In this document: positions 1 to 11,321 of the stretch, in pieces
Layout of the letters: each line of letters opens with the position of its first letter
How positions within the stretch are numbered: the stretch's first letter is position 1
From: Burhinus oedicnemus
Taxonomy: Eukaryota > Chordata > Aves > Charadriiformes > Burhinidae
Assembly: GCA_008921705.1 (NCBI GenBank)
Contig: VFFE01007215.1
Span: forward strand, 5,281,513-5,345,512
DNA length: 64,000 nt
Direction of reading: 5' to 3'
Program-made: the position numbers and the translations under genes
The notes under the pieces: model-generated
What the model saw: the letters and a program-made list of their open reading frames with translations, nothing else
Databases searched by the model: none
What the model was told of the DNA's origin: nothing

Positions 1-878
1 GATACACTAGACCTTCTACATCAGCTGAGCACGTATATTGTTTGAGTAACAAACCACAGATTTATTTTAAGGACAGCCACAGTCCAGAAACAGTCAGCAA
101 GGAAGAAGTATTGCATTGCAAACAATTGTAGGAGACAGAATTAATACAAGCACAATAAATCAAATTCAGCAGCTAAAGATAATCCATTCCTCTTGGGTGC
201 CACAGAGAATAATGAAAATAAGTGCCTATTCCCTTTCCTTCACCAATTCCCTCAATATCTACATGTAGCAGCACAATTATCACTGAGCGCATATTTCATC
301 AATATAGTTTAGTAAAATCTAGCTTTTCAGGAAGTGTATAGTACACGCATAATGATTATACTTCATTTTTTATGCCACAGTTATTCAGGTGAGCAGAAAA
401 TACAATCTATCTTTTGTGTAAATATATTATATAAAATATATAGTTATATCTATATTTAATATTCTCACACACACACCAACCTTTGGGCATGACAAACATT
501 AAATTTAACAACTCTATTTAGGCAATGCATTTGATAAAGAAAGCCATTACAGAGGTCAAGCTTTATAAAAAAGAAAGAAAAAATGTCATTTGCTGGAGAG
601 CTTACAAATTTAGTAACGTGCTCTGCAACTTACTAACATTACAAATTATTGAGAGCTCCAGGCCCTGCACAAAAGCTCAAGTATACATAACCCATTTTAT
701 GACACTTTTCTCTCAGTATCCTAGTGCTCTCACACAATCACCTGAGTAACAAAGGAATAGATTGATTACAGTAAACAACACGGCACATTTTGCTGTTGAT
801 TTGCAAGAATCTCACCTATCAATGCTTGAGAGAATCAATAAAGAAATACAATGCAATTAGATAACCTGCAATACTTAC
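1..878 (-). other. PGAP1: PGAP1 intron 4 (partial)
   Basis: AT-rich intron running off the left edge. A short CA run lies near 468-478. I see no exon, RNA gene or clear repeat in it. Confidence 0.85.
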
Positions 879-1050
879 CAGTAAGATATTTGTCTAAAGG
901 CATTACAGGTGCAACATGAGGTGTGGCTTGTGTAATAAGGAGGTTTATAAGCTCAGGCTTAAAATTCTTCAGAGTAAGCAATGCTCTTGCAACGAGACCA
1001 CCCATGGAATGACCTACTATTGCAACACTGGTCGGTGCAAATTGTTGATT
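879..1050 (-). CDS. PGAP1: PGAP1 coding exon 4 (lipase box, catalytic serine)
   Basis: Encodes [20 protein letters not shown] and on to MPLDKYLT plus one base (57 codons + 1). Acceptor CTTAAG|AATCAA, donor ACTG|GTAAGT. GHSMGG is the GxSxG nucleophile elbow, so the catalytic serine is in this exon. [12 protein letters not shown] follows, also highly conserved. The open frame runs past both splice sites but those extra residues are intronic. Confidence 0.97.
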
Positions 1051-4000
1051 CTTAAGCAAAGCGGAAAGAGTAATTGGACACGTCAAAAATAGATTTGACA
1101 TTGAACTATGGTTATCAGTTGTACATTTTTCTCCCCAAAATTAACTTGTGTCCTCTCAAGGATAATATTAACTAGTATCAACTTGACAAGTTTACAAAAT
1201 GAATACAAATTTAGTTGCTATCTCAAAAAATGTGCTTTATGTGGAGTTTGTAGCTCAAAAGGAAATATTACGTATCCTGTGTAAGCATAAGAAACTTCAG
1301 GTTATTTTAATTTCTGAGACTCTTAGGGACGTAGGCTATCAGAGAACTTTCCTAGAGAGAACTGGATGTAAAGTGATGCTATACTAGTATTTTAATAAGC
1401 TAGGGAAAGTTTACATCTCTACTACAAAAAAGCATACCTTGTGCATGGAAGTATTTATTTAGAAACACAATATAGGACCTGACACTAGGGCTCTGGGATT
1501 GTCACAACCATTAAAAATCTACTAAAGAGCAGCACATTCAATTATATACACACACTATAAAGCCTCCCTCCCTTTCTCATCATTCTTCAGTTTTCCAATG
1601 GAAAAGGCAGCCCAGAATCCCATTCAAAAATGCAAGTACATTATTCAGCAGATGTCACTACTTACCCTGTACAACTTAAGAATTACTTTTATGCATTCAT
1701 GCACAAACTTGGTCTGTCGTTGCAGACTACCACCATACAATGCAACCAACTCCTCATTAAAGTTGACACTGAAGAAATTGAAATGGTACTTGAAGTCAAC
1801 ATCTTCTGCTTTTCTAAGTGCAATGGAACCAAGAGAACGTACTAGGAAAAGAAACCACATTAATTAGAACAGTCTAATAGTCACTGCTTAGCACTGTCAT
1901 TAGTAGACAAACACATAAATATAAAATCTCTTAAGAAACAAATATTATCTTAAAGTAATTGTCCATCTCAAGTCATTTATAAATAAGTAAAAAAAGGATG
2001 AAAGACATCCAGAAGCAAATAATCTCTTTTCTAATATGCAAACACACTTGTTTTACAAAAACAGATTTGAAGATATAAATAATCAGAGCAAAAGTATCAG
2101 CCAGTCACTGTCAGAACCAAATTGTAAAATGAGAAAAGACATAATTATTCCCTATTTTTATAAGAATCCCTCTGGTAAAAAAATATTAGTAAACATATCA
2201 TAACAAGAGCTTGCAGAAGAATGTGGAAAAGAGCAAACCTGATGAGATTAAAAGAAAGTTTGGAATGAGTTACCAAGAGCTGCATACTATGCTTATAGCA
2301 GTTAACCATGCAACCTAGCTTACTGCTGACTAAGGAGGTATTTTACGTCAAAAACAAATTTAGGTAAGATCAAGGATTATGTTCCTCCATCTGAGGGCTG
2401 CTTTTCCCACCCCATTTGCACCTTCTTACCGCCACCAGGACAAGAATGCAAAATGAGCAGTCTTGACTTCAACTCTAAAGGCATTGCTACTGCTAAGCTT
2501 TCCTAAAATTCCTTTGAAGACCATCAACCCCAGGACAACATTCCCAAATACCACTGAGACATGTATGGGGGATTGGAAAAACAACCCCAAAGGACACTTT
2601 TCCACTTAAAATACTGACGGAGAAAATGTTCTGTTTACAAGGTTTTGCTTCTGACCCATCTTCTCCATCTAACCCCAGCTGCTATTTAATACAGCCTTCT
2701 GAGTGCAGAATTGTCCCCGAGTTTCCATGGAGACATGGCAAGATGGGAACAGTAACAGCTACAAATAAAAAAGCACGATAGGGAAAGAAGAAAAAAAAAA
2801 AAGAGAGAGTCCCAAAAGCAAGTATATACTTTTGAAAATAAACTAATTATCACCAGAAAGGTCTGCCCAAATCCAGCACACAGAAGCAAGATTCTTCCAG
2901 AGTGCAACAGTTTCAGAGATCTGCAGCCTACAGAATCCTCCTTTTTGGAAAAGTCTGCTATAGAAATTTACATATCAAACAAATTTCAGCAAAGTTCATG
3001 AAACTGAAAAGTAATATTTATTTAATACTTTTACAAACACCCAGCATGATGAAATGTATAAATCTAATTTGTAGTCATCATTTCACCAATTCTATCTAAA
3101 ATTAATAAGCAGTAAGAAAACCTTTGCAATTATTTGAAAAGGCCTAAAAAATATTTAAAAGATCAAATATCTTGTCACAACTTTATACCTTGGAAGTCAT
3201 GGTAAAAAGAACAAGAATATTGCCAAAGATCACAAGGCAAATGTGTGACAGATTCCTAAATAGAACTCAGGATCTCAATTCTCCCCATCTCAGGTTCATT
3301 CTCAACAATTAAACCAGACCATTATGCTTCAAAGACTGAATTTTGTACATTTTAAATGGTTCATTTTAGTGCCCATGAAAGACGACGAATTAACATGTTT
3401 CAAAAGTCACAGAATAGTTTGGGTTGGAAAGGACCTTTAAAAAAAGGTCCTTAGATGAAAGGTCATCTAGTCCAACCTCCCTTGCAATGAGCAGGGACAT
3501 CTTCAACTACATCAGGTTGCTCAGAGCCCCATCCAACCTGACCTGGAATGTTTCCAGGGATTCATCTACCACCTCTCTGGGCAGCCTGTTCCAGTGTTTC
3601 ACCACCCTCATTGTAAAATTTTCTTCCTTATATCTAGTCTAAACCTACCCTCTTTTAATTTAAAACCATTACCCCTTGTCCTATCGCAAGGGACCCGGCT
3701 AAAAAGTCTGTCCCCATCTTTCTTATAAGTCCCCTTTAAGCACTGAAAGGCCACAAAATGAGGTCTCCCTGGAGCCTGTAACACATCAAAATAACAAACA
3801 CAGCAAAGGCAGCAGCAACATTTCTGTCTTCATTGCTCAGCAAATATGAATATATTTTAAACCAGTGTGAAGATAACACCACCACCTTCTCTGCTCATCT
3901 AGGTATTAGAATTAAAATGTGTTACCTCACAATAAATTCTGAATGAAATAGGAATTTTCATAAATTCCATAATAAAACCAAAGCTATTCTGAGCCACTGA

Positions 4001-7000
4001 TTAAGGCAGAACAATTTATTTTAACAAATATTTTGAAAAATGAACATATGACTTATTGACAGTCTCCATAAATGAATTTCTCAAAACAAAGAATAAATAT
4101 TCAAATATTTACTGATCTTAAGTGACACATTATATCCATAGCACTTAGTACTTCCACTCACCTAGTTTAAGGGTTTTTTTCTTCATAGGCTTCCTTTTGA
4201 TCCCTAACATACTCTGAAGGCACTATTCTATTTGCCGCGTAGTGACGTACTGCCATGTTTTTAGAGACAACATTAATTCAGATTTGCAATAGTTTATGCA
4301 CAATTACAAAATTCCATATGGTATCTCTCATAATCATTATGTTCGTAATCTTCTTTGGATACTATTGTGCCTGCAAGTCTGTATGCGTTTTCTGAAAGTA
4401 CGAGTTGGTAAAATATTTTGCTTTATTATAAGCTAAGAGGGTATGTTCTCAAAGAAAATAACTTTGTAAAGGTTCTCTGAAATCAGATAATTTAATCATC
4501 AAGTTCAGTGCAAATATAAGGAGAAATTATCACAGCAAGACATCAGGGTTTAGACTGTGGTGGTTTTCCCCATACGCACACATCAATTCAACTAACATCA
4601 TAAGAGTGTTACTAACTGTTTCAAAGCACATTTTAGAGAACAAAAATAATGGTCTGACAAACCCAGCCTGGAAGAAATACCAGATACTGGAATAAACACT
4701 TAAACACAATACTTCATGTTCAAACTACTAACTTTGGTATTTACAATGGAAAATAAAAATGCTTTAAAACTACTACTTCTTTTCATTTGGAGCCTGGAAG
4801 CATAAGAGAGAATAATGTGGAAAACAAAAGCAGGCTGTGTAAAGTGAGAAGACGATGCTAAGGAAAAAACACCACTACATAAATAGGTAGGAAATAACGA
4901 AGCTATAGGGCAAGCCACAAGATGATGCTTATTTCTATAGCATGTAATTACTTCACATCACGTACGGTAGCTTGTTCAGTTTCTCCTAATCAAATTCAGT
5001 TCTTGTTTTATTTGGCACAACTGCACAAAAGCTTATTCAAATCAAAACCACCTAGATGTTTACGATCAAAAACACAGCAAGAGTGCAGTGCTGCCCTACT
5101 ATAGCATAAACAGTACTGTTTCCAGCTTTCAAAAGTTGAAGTCTTAACTCCAGAAAAATACTATAGCTCAACTGTTCAACTGATTTCAAACAAAAATGAA
5201 GTATTTTGACTGCTTAAAATTAACCATGGACTAACAAGGATATCTATACCATAATATGATCAACCATTATGACTTTTGTTGATATTATTTCAAACAAAAA
5301 ACTTCTTGCTATTAAGCAATGCATAAATATGAGAGCTCTTTGTAACATACCTATAACTTAGCCAAATGCTTACCTTGTTTGTAACTTCCAGCATTCCCAG
5401 GAAGAAAGAGAACTGGAATTCCTGTCAAGAGGAGATTTTTGTTTTCTTCAGCGTAGTTCCCTTCCCCATAGAGATAGAGCTCATATACTGGGTATCGTCT
5501 GGCTGTTTTCTTCGGTAATTTTATTTTCTGTTGCAAAAGTTAAATAGAAATCAATTACCTTGCCTATATTGTTGCAAACAAGAAAATATAATGGCTATCC
5601 AGTAATTTAAATGATCTGGCTTATGTTTTATGTGTTGTTTTAAATTACAATCTAAAGAATACAGAATGAAAAACTGGGGTTTGCATTAAAAAAATAAGTA
5701 AAAAATAAAGTATCAAGTATTTTGTTTAACTACGTGTTACTGTGCATAATTAGTGGCTGCAGTTACTTGAAACAGCTCTTAACTTTAACTGGCTTTGAAA
5801 CAAGCTGCAAATGAATGCAATTATGTATCTTTTAAAGTTGCACATTCATAAAGTAAAGCTAGCCTTGTACTTATGGGGGGGACGGGACATGGACATGACA
5901 CCAAAACCACACAACCAAAAAAAAAAAAAACCCACCCACAAACCAAAACAAACCCAACCATGTCAAAATCCAACCACTTCCCCCAGGACATGAGAATTTG
6001 AGAGCAGAAACTGGGGTACATGAGCGATCCTAATTATTCCTACTGCACCTGAGGGTTTCTGGAATCCTTTCCAATACTCTCAGAACAAGGATGTGCTACT
6101 GCACCTGATACAAAAGCTAAATCTCGAGAACGGGGTTATGTAGGTAACTGTCAGATGACAACTGTTATGTCAGGGTAAATTACAGATGCAGTGTGAATTC
6201 TCTCCGGTGATTTTTACAGAGATGTAACCTGCAATGGGAATTTCAACAATAGTAGTAACCACCTTACTATGGCTCGTCAGAAAAAATAAACCCGTGATAC
6301 TCTGGGGACTTTTTGCTGTTGTTGTTTTCAGAGTTGGTTATGTGGCCTAGTGACAAACAACCTAGTTTTATAACAACTCAGGATCCAATGTACACAGTCA
6401 ACTGTCATCTTAAACAAGGCCATATTTCCTGTATTAAAAGAAAGAAGCAAACAACTAACCACCTAACTTACCACATGACTTACAGGATTCTGAATTCCCA
6501 AAGAGAAAAGAACAAACTATCTTTGAACCTGAAGGCTAAGTGATGATTAATTCTTAGACCAGTAAGTTACAACTCTTAGACTGGTATGACACAGCTTTAA
6601 ACAAAGTAAGCAGTAAGCAAGAAAACATTTAATTAACTCCTGTATGGAGGTTGGTTGGTTTATAATTTTGAGTATCTAAGATACAGATTTTTAAAAATTC
6701 TATGAATGTGAATACACTTGTTCTAGCATTTGATTACTTATGTTATGACAATTCAGAGACAAATAACATAACCAAAAAATAAATTTGTTAAGGTGTAATT
6801 TATATTTTAAGGAAACACTTTATTTTACAGAATAATGTCAAAACTAAACTCAGTTTTGCATCAGAAATCTTCTCTAAAGTCTCTCTTAATTGCTTTCTCG
6901 AAATAGAAGCATCTCTGTTTTGAGACACTGTTTAATTCCTTCACTGTGAACAAAAAAGATAAAGCTTTGTTCAGGGCTTATGTCTTCAGATCAGCCTTTC

Positions 7001-9882
7001 AATGTTCTTTCCCTTTTTTCCATCATCTCGCCTTTCCAGCTTCACTGACCTCACTGGCCCTTTCTCATTCCTTTCTACTGCTCCTTTTTCAAAGGCTTTC
7101 AAAATTCTGTGGAAAAAAAACTTAATCAATTTCCATTACTAAACTAAGGGTGCCATCAAGACATGTTTATATGACTTCATGACAGATCAAATCAACTATT
7201 CTTCCACAGCAACTTCCCAGTTCGTTGTCTTTTGAAAAACTTTTGTGCTCTGTAAAATTACCAAGCTGCCCTTCTTTGGGTCCATGTCAAAAGCAAAAAA
7301 CTATAAGCATAATCCATGAAACTTCTACTGCCAAAATATTGGAGTTTTTTGGTAAATCGCAGTGCTCAAATATTATAACGAAATAGCAATGCGTAACTCT
7401 AAAGGAAAACAGATGTTCATGTTCCATGACAATGGTTTTAAATTCTGAATTCCCAGGACATTGGTTATATAACTGGTTGTAATGAGCCACAGTAACTTTT
7501 TACAGTGTCAGTGTAGGCTTCAGTTTTCACCCTGGTTCCCAAAGAAATTAGGCTTATGTGAAAAAGTCCTCATTACTAACTTCCGAAACTCTTACCAAGC
7601 TTGGCTTAACAGGACAAGGGTAGGTTAAATTCAAATACTGCAATTCTATAAATCATGGTTATAGACGTTAAATACAAAAAAGAAAAAAAAATCCAAACTA
7701 ATTGCCCTACTGTTAGACATGAAAGAAATGAAAGTTCTTACATTTAATCACTCAAATAGTTATGTGTTTTGTAACATGATGCCCAATCCGGAAGAGAAGA
7801 CAGGTACCTTTCACCTGAAATTCCTACCTTGTGGTTTCCTACCAATGCCAGCATTACAAAGACATTAAAAATTAAACAAACAACCCCTCGAACAATAAAG
7901 AGGTACTTGAGAAGTTCAATGCCTTAGCAAACCCAGACAAATTAATCACTTCTCCCCCCCCCAAACTACTGTTTTCCACACAGTAAAAGTGATTATTATT
8001 CAGGGAATAGAAATTCTGAGAGGCAACACAGCCAGCTGTGTCTTACATCTCCTGCACGGAACTACTGCTTGCCCTTAAACCTTGTAACTCTTACCCAAGT
8101 AACACTTGCCTAAAGAGGATTAGAATTTAAGCCCTGATATGATGAGTAAATACAAAAGATGTATGGTGGCAGATGAGAATTTCCTGCAACCACCAATAAC
8201 ATCACACAGATTTTACTAGTAACTTTCTGTTGGTTGGTTTTAGATTGAAGCTGAAGTTGGGTTTGGCTGCTAGGAGATCTGAAAACTTTCCACATAGTAT
8301 TTTAAGTACTTATAACTGCTTAAAAAATTTTGTCCTACAGCACTGGCAAAACAACCTTTGTAGCTATACCAAGGTTCTCTTTTGTAGGCTAACACAACTA
8401 TGTCAAGGTTAGCAAATGAAAGTGAATAGATCCAAAAATTAACTTGCTGCTTCATTACCTATTTAGGTACTAAGGTTTTGCTTTAAGATCTTCTCTACTA
8501 TGCAAGCCAGCTTGCAATCTACTTCAGAACAGAATATTATTTAGAATACTTGGTATTTTTTCCAACATAGATTGTATCCTAGATAATGCTAAATGAATGT
8601 TTAGGAGCCAACAAATTATGCTTTGGCATGCTTTTAATAGGACAGAAAATCCTGTAGTAAGAACTACTATTAAAAAGAGAAATTGTTTTGTAGCAACTGC
8701 ATGCAGTACTAGCAGTGAACCTACATATACCCGCATATTTACATCCTCCTGCTATTAAGCTATAATACCGTGTCTGGAAAACAACAGTTCCATCAGCAGT
8801 CCTCTCTCTCAAACTGACCCAAGGTTTTCAGAGAGGTGTTCAATGAGGCTTCTAAAAGGCTTCGTTAGCAAAGGGAGAGGGACTTCAGGCAGGTTTACAA
8901 GTTGCCCCATACATTGTGGGACTGCGCCACCTACAAAGTGCTCAGTGGGAAGACTTTGCACTACTGTTCACTAGCCTGAGAAACGCTCCTACTGAATCTC
9001 AGTTACTGACTTTTGTGACACATTATAGAGTGTGAAGCAGCTAAAGTCACAAAAAGGACCAAGAAGTACAGGACTTAACCTCCTGGGCACTAACAGTGCT
9101 GTGAGTGCTGTCAGAGAACCTGACCCAGCCTCTTCCTTTGCAAAAGCTTAGATGACCAGTTTCACCAGGACTACAGGTGACTACAGGCTTTTACAGGTTA
9201 GAAAATGGGAAGCTTTTCTCGTCATTTTCTTTTGGCAATACGAAACACCTCGTTACTTTACAGGTAGACAGCCTTTTCCTTCTGTAGCTATCCAAGGTGC
9301 ACCATTACATGAGCCAGCCAAAGCAGCGCGTTTTGCCAAACGCGCCGACCCCTCAAACAAGCCAAAGCGGTTTTCGCCCCGCGCATCGCTCTGCCACTCT
9401 GCGGAGGCCGCCCCAGGAAGCGGCAAGTTCGCCAACCCAAAAGTTACGGGAACCCTCAGCAGTCGCCTGTGCGGCGGCTCCGCCTCAGCTGGGCGCGTTC
9501 GGGGCCGTTTTCCTCTCCCTGTAGCAGGGACGAGGAGGGAAGCCACAGGAGGGAAGCCACAGGAGACCCGCGCCTCAGGCAAGCGGCTCCCGGCCGCCGT
9601 CATGCGGGCGGCACCGCCGCGAGGCCGGTGCGGGGCCGCCGCACCCCGTCCAGCGGCGGGGTCGCGGCACCGGCGGGCTCCCACCTGTTACACCGCTCCC
9701 TCGGCGCCTCCCGCCGCCGCACTCACCAGGTACTCGGGGTACTCGTACATGTAGGTCATGCTGCACCGGTTCTCCTCGTAGAGGAACAGCACGTCCCGCA
9801 CCCCTAGCAGCACCAGCGCCGCCAGCGCGCCGTAGAAGAGGGCCGCCGCCACCGCGGGCAGCCGGCCGCCCGCCCGCCCCAT
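879..9882 (-). CDS. PGAP1: PGAP1, GPI inositol-deacylase: 5' part of the gene, coding exons 1-4 (partial)
   Basis: PGAP1 removes the acyl chain from the inositol of GPI anchors soon after their attachment to proteins, in the endoplasmic reticulum, which is needed for normal export. Joined exons 9882-9727, 5527-5374, 1841-1666 and 1050-879 give about 219 residues that match the N-terminal quarter of the vertebrate protein (about 920 residues, from memory). The order is: one signal-anchor membrane segment (residues about 8-28), a conserved luminal stretch with EENRCSM and YEYPEY, then the start of the alpha/beta-hydrolase domain with [16 protein letters not shown] (oxyanion region) and the lipase box GHSMGG, whose serine is the nucleophile. 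All four donors are GT and all three acceptors AG, with frame kept. The rest of the gene lies left of base 1. Nothing suggests a pseudogene. Confidence 0.97.
1051..1665 (-). other. PGAP1: PGAP1 intron 3
   Basis: A 615-base AT-rich intron with standard GTAAGT and CTTAAG ends. No repeat or other feature recognised. Confidence 0.9.
1666..1841 (-). CDS. PGAP1: PGAP1 coding exon 3
   Basis: Encodes [20 protein letters not shown], then [18 protein letters not shown] and ends KLYR (2 bases + 58 codons). Acceptor TTTCCTAG, donor AGG|GTAAGT. The SIALRKAED and [10 protein letters not shown] blocks are near identical to mammalian PGAP1 and lie between the oxyanion loop and the nucleophile of the hydrolase domain. 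Confidence 0.96.
3190..3310. repeat. Ancient SINE/LINE tail (MIR or L3-like), tentative
   Basis: The phrase around 3216-3290 (CAAAGATCACAAGGCAA, then lost bases, then ACTCAGGATCTCAATTCTCC) resembles the conserved 'CAAGGTCACACAG...AACCCAGGTCTCC' tail of old amniote interspersed repeats. Divergence is high, and only this core can be recognised by eye. Confidence 0.35.
3407..3780 (-). mobile_element. CR1 LINE fragment, 3' end
   Basis: Reading on the minus strand, this is the 3' end of a chicken-repeat-1 retrotransposon: typical CR1 blocks appear in order (TCTCCCTGGAG, CCTTGTC..., GTTCCAGTGTTTCACCACCC on the plus side, GGTTGGAAAGGACC) ending at ATTCTGTGA. It is truncated at the 5' end and its coding part is broken by stops. 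It sits in PGAP1 intron 2 in the sense orientation. Confidence 0.9.
5374..5527 (-). CDS. PGAP1: PGAP1 coding exon 2
   Basis: Encodes KIKLPKK... to ...GNAGSYKQ plus the first base of the next codon (51 codons + 1). Acceptor is CAACAG|AAAATA, donor CAAG|GTAAGC. It carries the conserved YELYLYGEG and the [16 protein letters not shown] segment at the start of the hydrolase fold. Phase is 0 in, 1 out, and it joins exon 3 by completing a valine codon (G|TA). Confidence 0.96.
8922..8934 (-). promoter_or_regulatory. CTCF-like motif (half match)
   Basis: The plus-strand bases CTGCGCCACCTAC match the 3' two thirds of the reverse CTCF consensus (YGCCMYCTRS), but the last three expected bases TGG are AAA. 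It lies about 0.9 kb inside PGAP1 intron 1 from the CpG island edge. A motif match only. Confidence 0.3.
9533..9565. repeat. 14-base tandem duplication in the CpG island
   Basis: AGGAGGGAAGCCAC occurs twice back to back (9533-9546, 9547-9560) and begins a third time. It is in PGAP1 intron 1 just inside the island, a likely site of length variation. Confidence 0.85.
9727..9882 (-). CDS. PGAP1: PGAP1 coding exon 1 (start codon, signal anchor)
   Basis: Encodes 52 residues from the ATG at 9882-9880 to a CTG|GTGAGT donor. The start has G at -3 and G at +4, a good vertebrate context, and gives the family's usual short N-terminus followed at once by a hydrophobic helix (about [20 protein letters not shown]) that anchors the protein in the ER membrane. 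[16 protein letters not shown] follows, as in other vertebrates. The upstream sequence stays open in frame for a further 103 codons, so a longer protein cannot be excluded from sequence alone. The exon lies inside a CpG island, and its codons are very GC-rich compared with exons 2-4. Confidence 0.95.
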
Positions 9883-10026
9883 CGCGCCCCGCGGAGCGGA
9901 GCCCTTGTCCCCCCGCGGGCTCTCCGCGCACACAGGCACGGAGGGGCGGGGAGCGCCACCGCCCGGGAGGCGGGGCGGGCGGGCTGGCGCCACAACCTGG
10001 CCGCCGCTGGGAGCGGGAGCGCGGCC

Positions 10027-10203
10027 GCCATGTTGGGAAGGTCCTGCGCTTGGCTGGCCGCCGCCGCTCCGCCAGGCTAAGGAGGGTCCGTCCGCCATGT
10101 CGCCGGCGTGGGAGCCATTACGGGGAGGTCGGGAACCTACCCACGGGCTTCCCCCAGCCGGTAGTTTGCGTGGGGAAGGCGTGTCCGCCATGATAGGGAG
10201 GTC
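10027..10203 (-). promoter_or_regulatory. Three copies of a 17-base YY1-like promoter element
   Basis: The pattern GCCATNNNRGGRAGGTC occurs at 10027-10043, 10114-10130 and 10187-10203 on the plus strand; pairs of copies agree at 13 or 14 of 17 bases. In the sense of PGAP1 transcription each reads GACCTYCCYNNNATGGC, and two continue as ATGGCGG, the YY1 core usually found at or just downstream of start sites. The sequences between copies are unrelated, so this is a repeated site and not a tandem duplication. Confidence 0.55.
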
Positions 10204-10570
10204 AAGTCATAGCAGTAGCTCTGCGGTGCGCCCGCTTAGCCGCCTCCGGCCCGCGGGGCTGTTGTTGCTGAAGGGGCGCCGCCTGGGGCTGAGGCTTGTG
10301 AGGAGACTCCTTCCCCTCGCTGTCCCCCCCCACCCCAGCAGGCAGCCGGGCCGCAGGCGGTGCCGGGGGAGGCGGTGGCGGCGGCTCCTCGGCGTTTACG
10401 GACTCCAAAATGCCCTCAAATGTGCCCCCCGGGTGCCGGGGGGGTGCAGATTTACCCCCCTTTGGCAAGGGCCCGGGGCGCCGACGGAGCCGGGCGCCGC
10501 CCTGCCGGGGGACCGGACCTCGCCGCTGTTCCCCTCGCTGAAAATAAACCTGCAAACCCCACTGCTCGGG

Positions 10571-11321
10571 TGCTTTTAAGGTTCCTGGCCTGTTAGGAGT
10601 TTAGTCACAACGTCCATAAAGCTTCAAGCAGTCAACACGTGAAAGACGTGGGTGGTGGTGGTTTGGCTTTGGAGGGGTGGGTTTTTTTTAATTTGTTTTC
10701 ATCAAGCACGTCTGACAACTTACGATATTCTACTACATTTAGGCACTTTTCATCGCTGGATTTTAGCCTCTATGGGCCAGCTTCCCTACACCTATGCATG
10801 ACAAACCCGCGACTGATTGCTGGTGTTGCTTGTCAGTGAACTAACAGTAAAATACTTAATAACTGACAAAAAAAAAAAGTTACTGTTCTTTTTTTCATCA
10901 ACAGAGAAGCAGTACATAACTTACTAAGACAAGGGGGTGGTTGCACATGAGGGAAGTACAAGGCAGAAAGAAATACATGTAGTCGCACTTTCATCTTCTT
11001 CACTGCTAAATAAATGAGCCTTTCCCCCTCCTTTAAAAGAACATTTACTCAGTTTTCCAACAGTATTTGTACCATTTTTATTTGTAAAAATAACCATCTG
11101 AATGCATTTCAATAGTAGTTTACAGTTAGGGTTCTTCATTACATTAATACAGCATTCAGTAGTTGAAAAAGTTACTAAACTGTGCTTGAGGAGATTCAGG
11201 TTGAATTCCAAGTCATTCACTGAAGTAAATCTTTTTCCTCATTTCATATGTGACATTTACCCAAGTCCTTAAACTTCAATTTACAAAAGCAAACGATACT
11301 GACAAAACCTCACTGAAACCA
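10571..11321. other. Intergenic stretch between ANKRD44 3' end and PGAP1 promoter
   Basis: About 750 bases of AT-rich, non-coding sequence with poly(A)/poly(T) runs near 10868-10880 and 10890. A second AATAAA on the minus strand at 11082-11077 could extend ANKRD44 transcripts into it. No gene or repeat recognised. Confidence 0.7.

Larger units (their letters stand above)
1842..5373 (-). other. PGAP1: PGAP1 intron 2
   Basis: AT-rich intron of 3.5 kb. It holds one CR1 fragment (3407-3780) and, next to it, an older repeat tail (about 3190-3310). A purine run lies near 2788-2806. Nothing else recognised. Confidence 0.9.
5528..9726 (-). other. PGAP1: PGAP1 intron 1
   Basis: Intron of 4.2 kb. The right end (9290-9726) is CpG-island sequence with a 14-base tandem duplication at 9533-9565; the rest is AT-rich. 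There is a CA/AC-rich low-complexity run at about 5915-5965 and a CTCF-like match at 8922-8934. No exon or mobile element recognised. Confidence 0.88.
9290..10570 (-). promoter_or_regulatory. PGAP1: CpG island and promoter region of PGAP1
   Basis: A sharp change from AT-rich to very GC- and CpG-rich sequence, covering PGAP1 exon 1, the start of intron 1 and some 700 bases upstream. GGGCGG/GGCGGGGCGGG boxes (Sp1-like) occur at about 9940-9985. No TATA box is evident, as expected for a housekeeping gene. YY1-like CCATnTT/ATGGCGG motifs at 10027-10203 suggest that transcription of PGAP1 starts near there. The exact start site cannot be fixed by eye. Confidence 0.8.

Noticed and set aside
9152..9754. 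200-codon plus-strand open frame in the CpG island
   Set aside because: Antisense to PGAP1 exon 1; long frames are expected in GC-rich sequence and its product resembles no family.
9905..10579. 224-codon plus-strand open frame upstream of PGAP1
   Set aside because: Arginine/proline/alanine-rich product of CpG-island sequence; no domain and no splice or poly(A) context.
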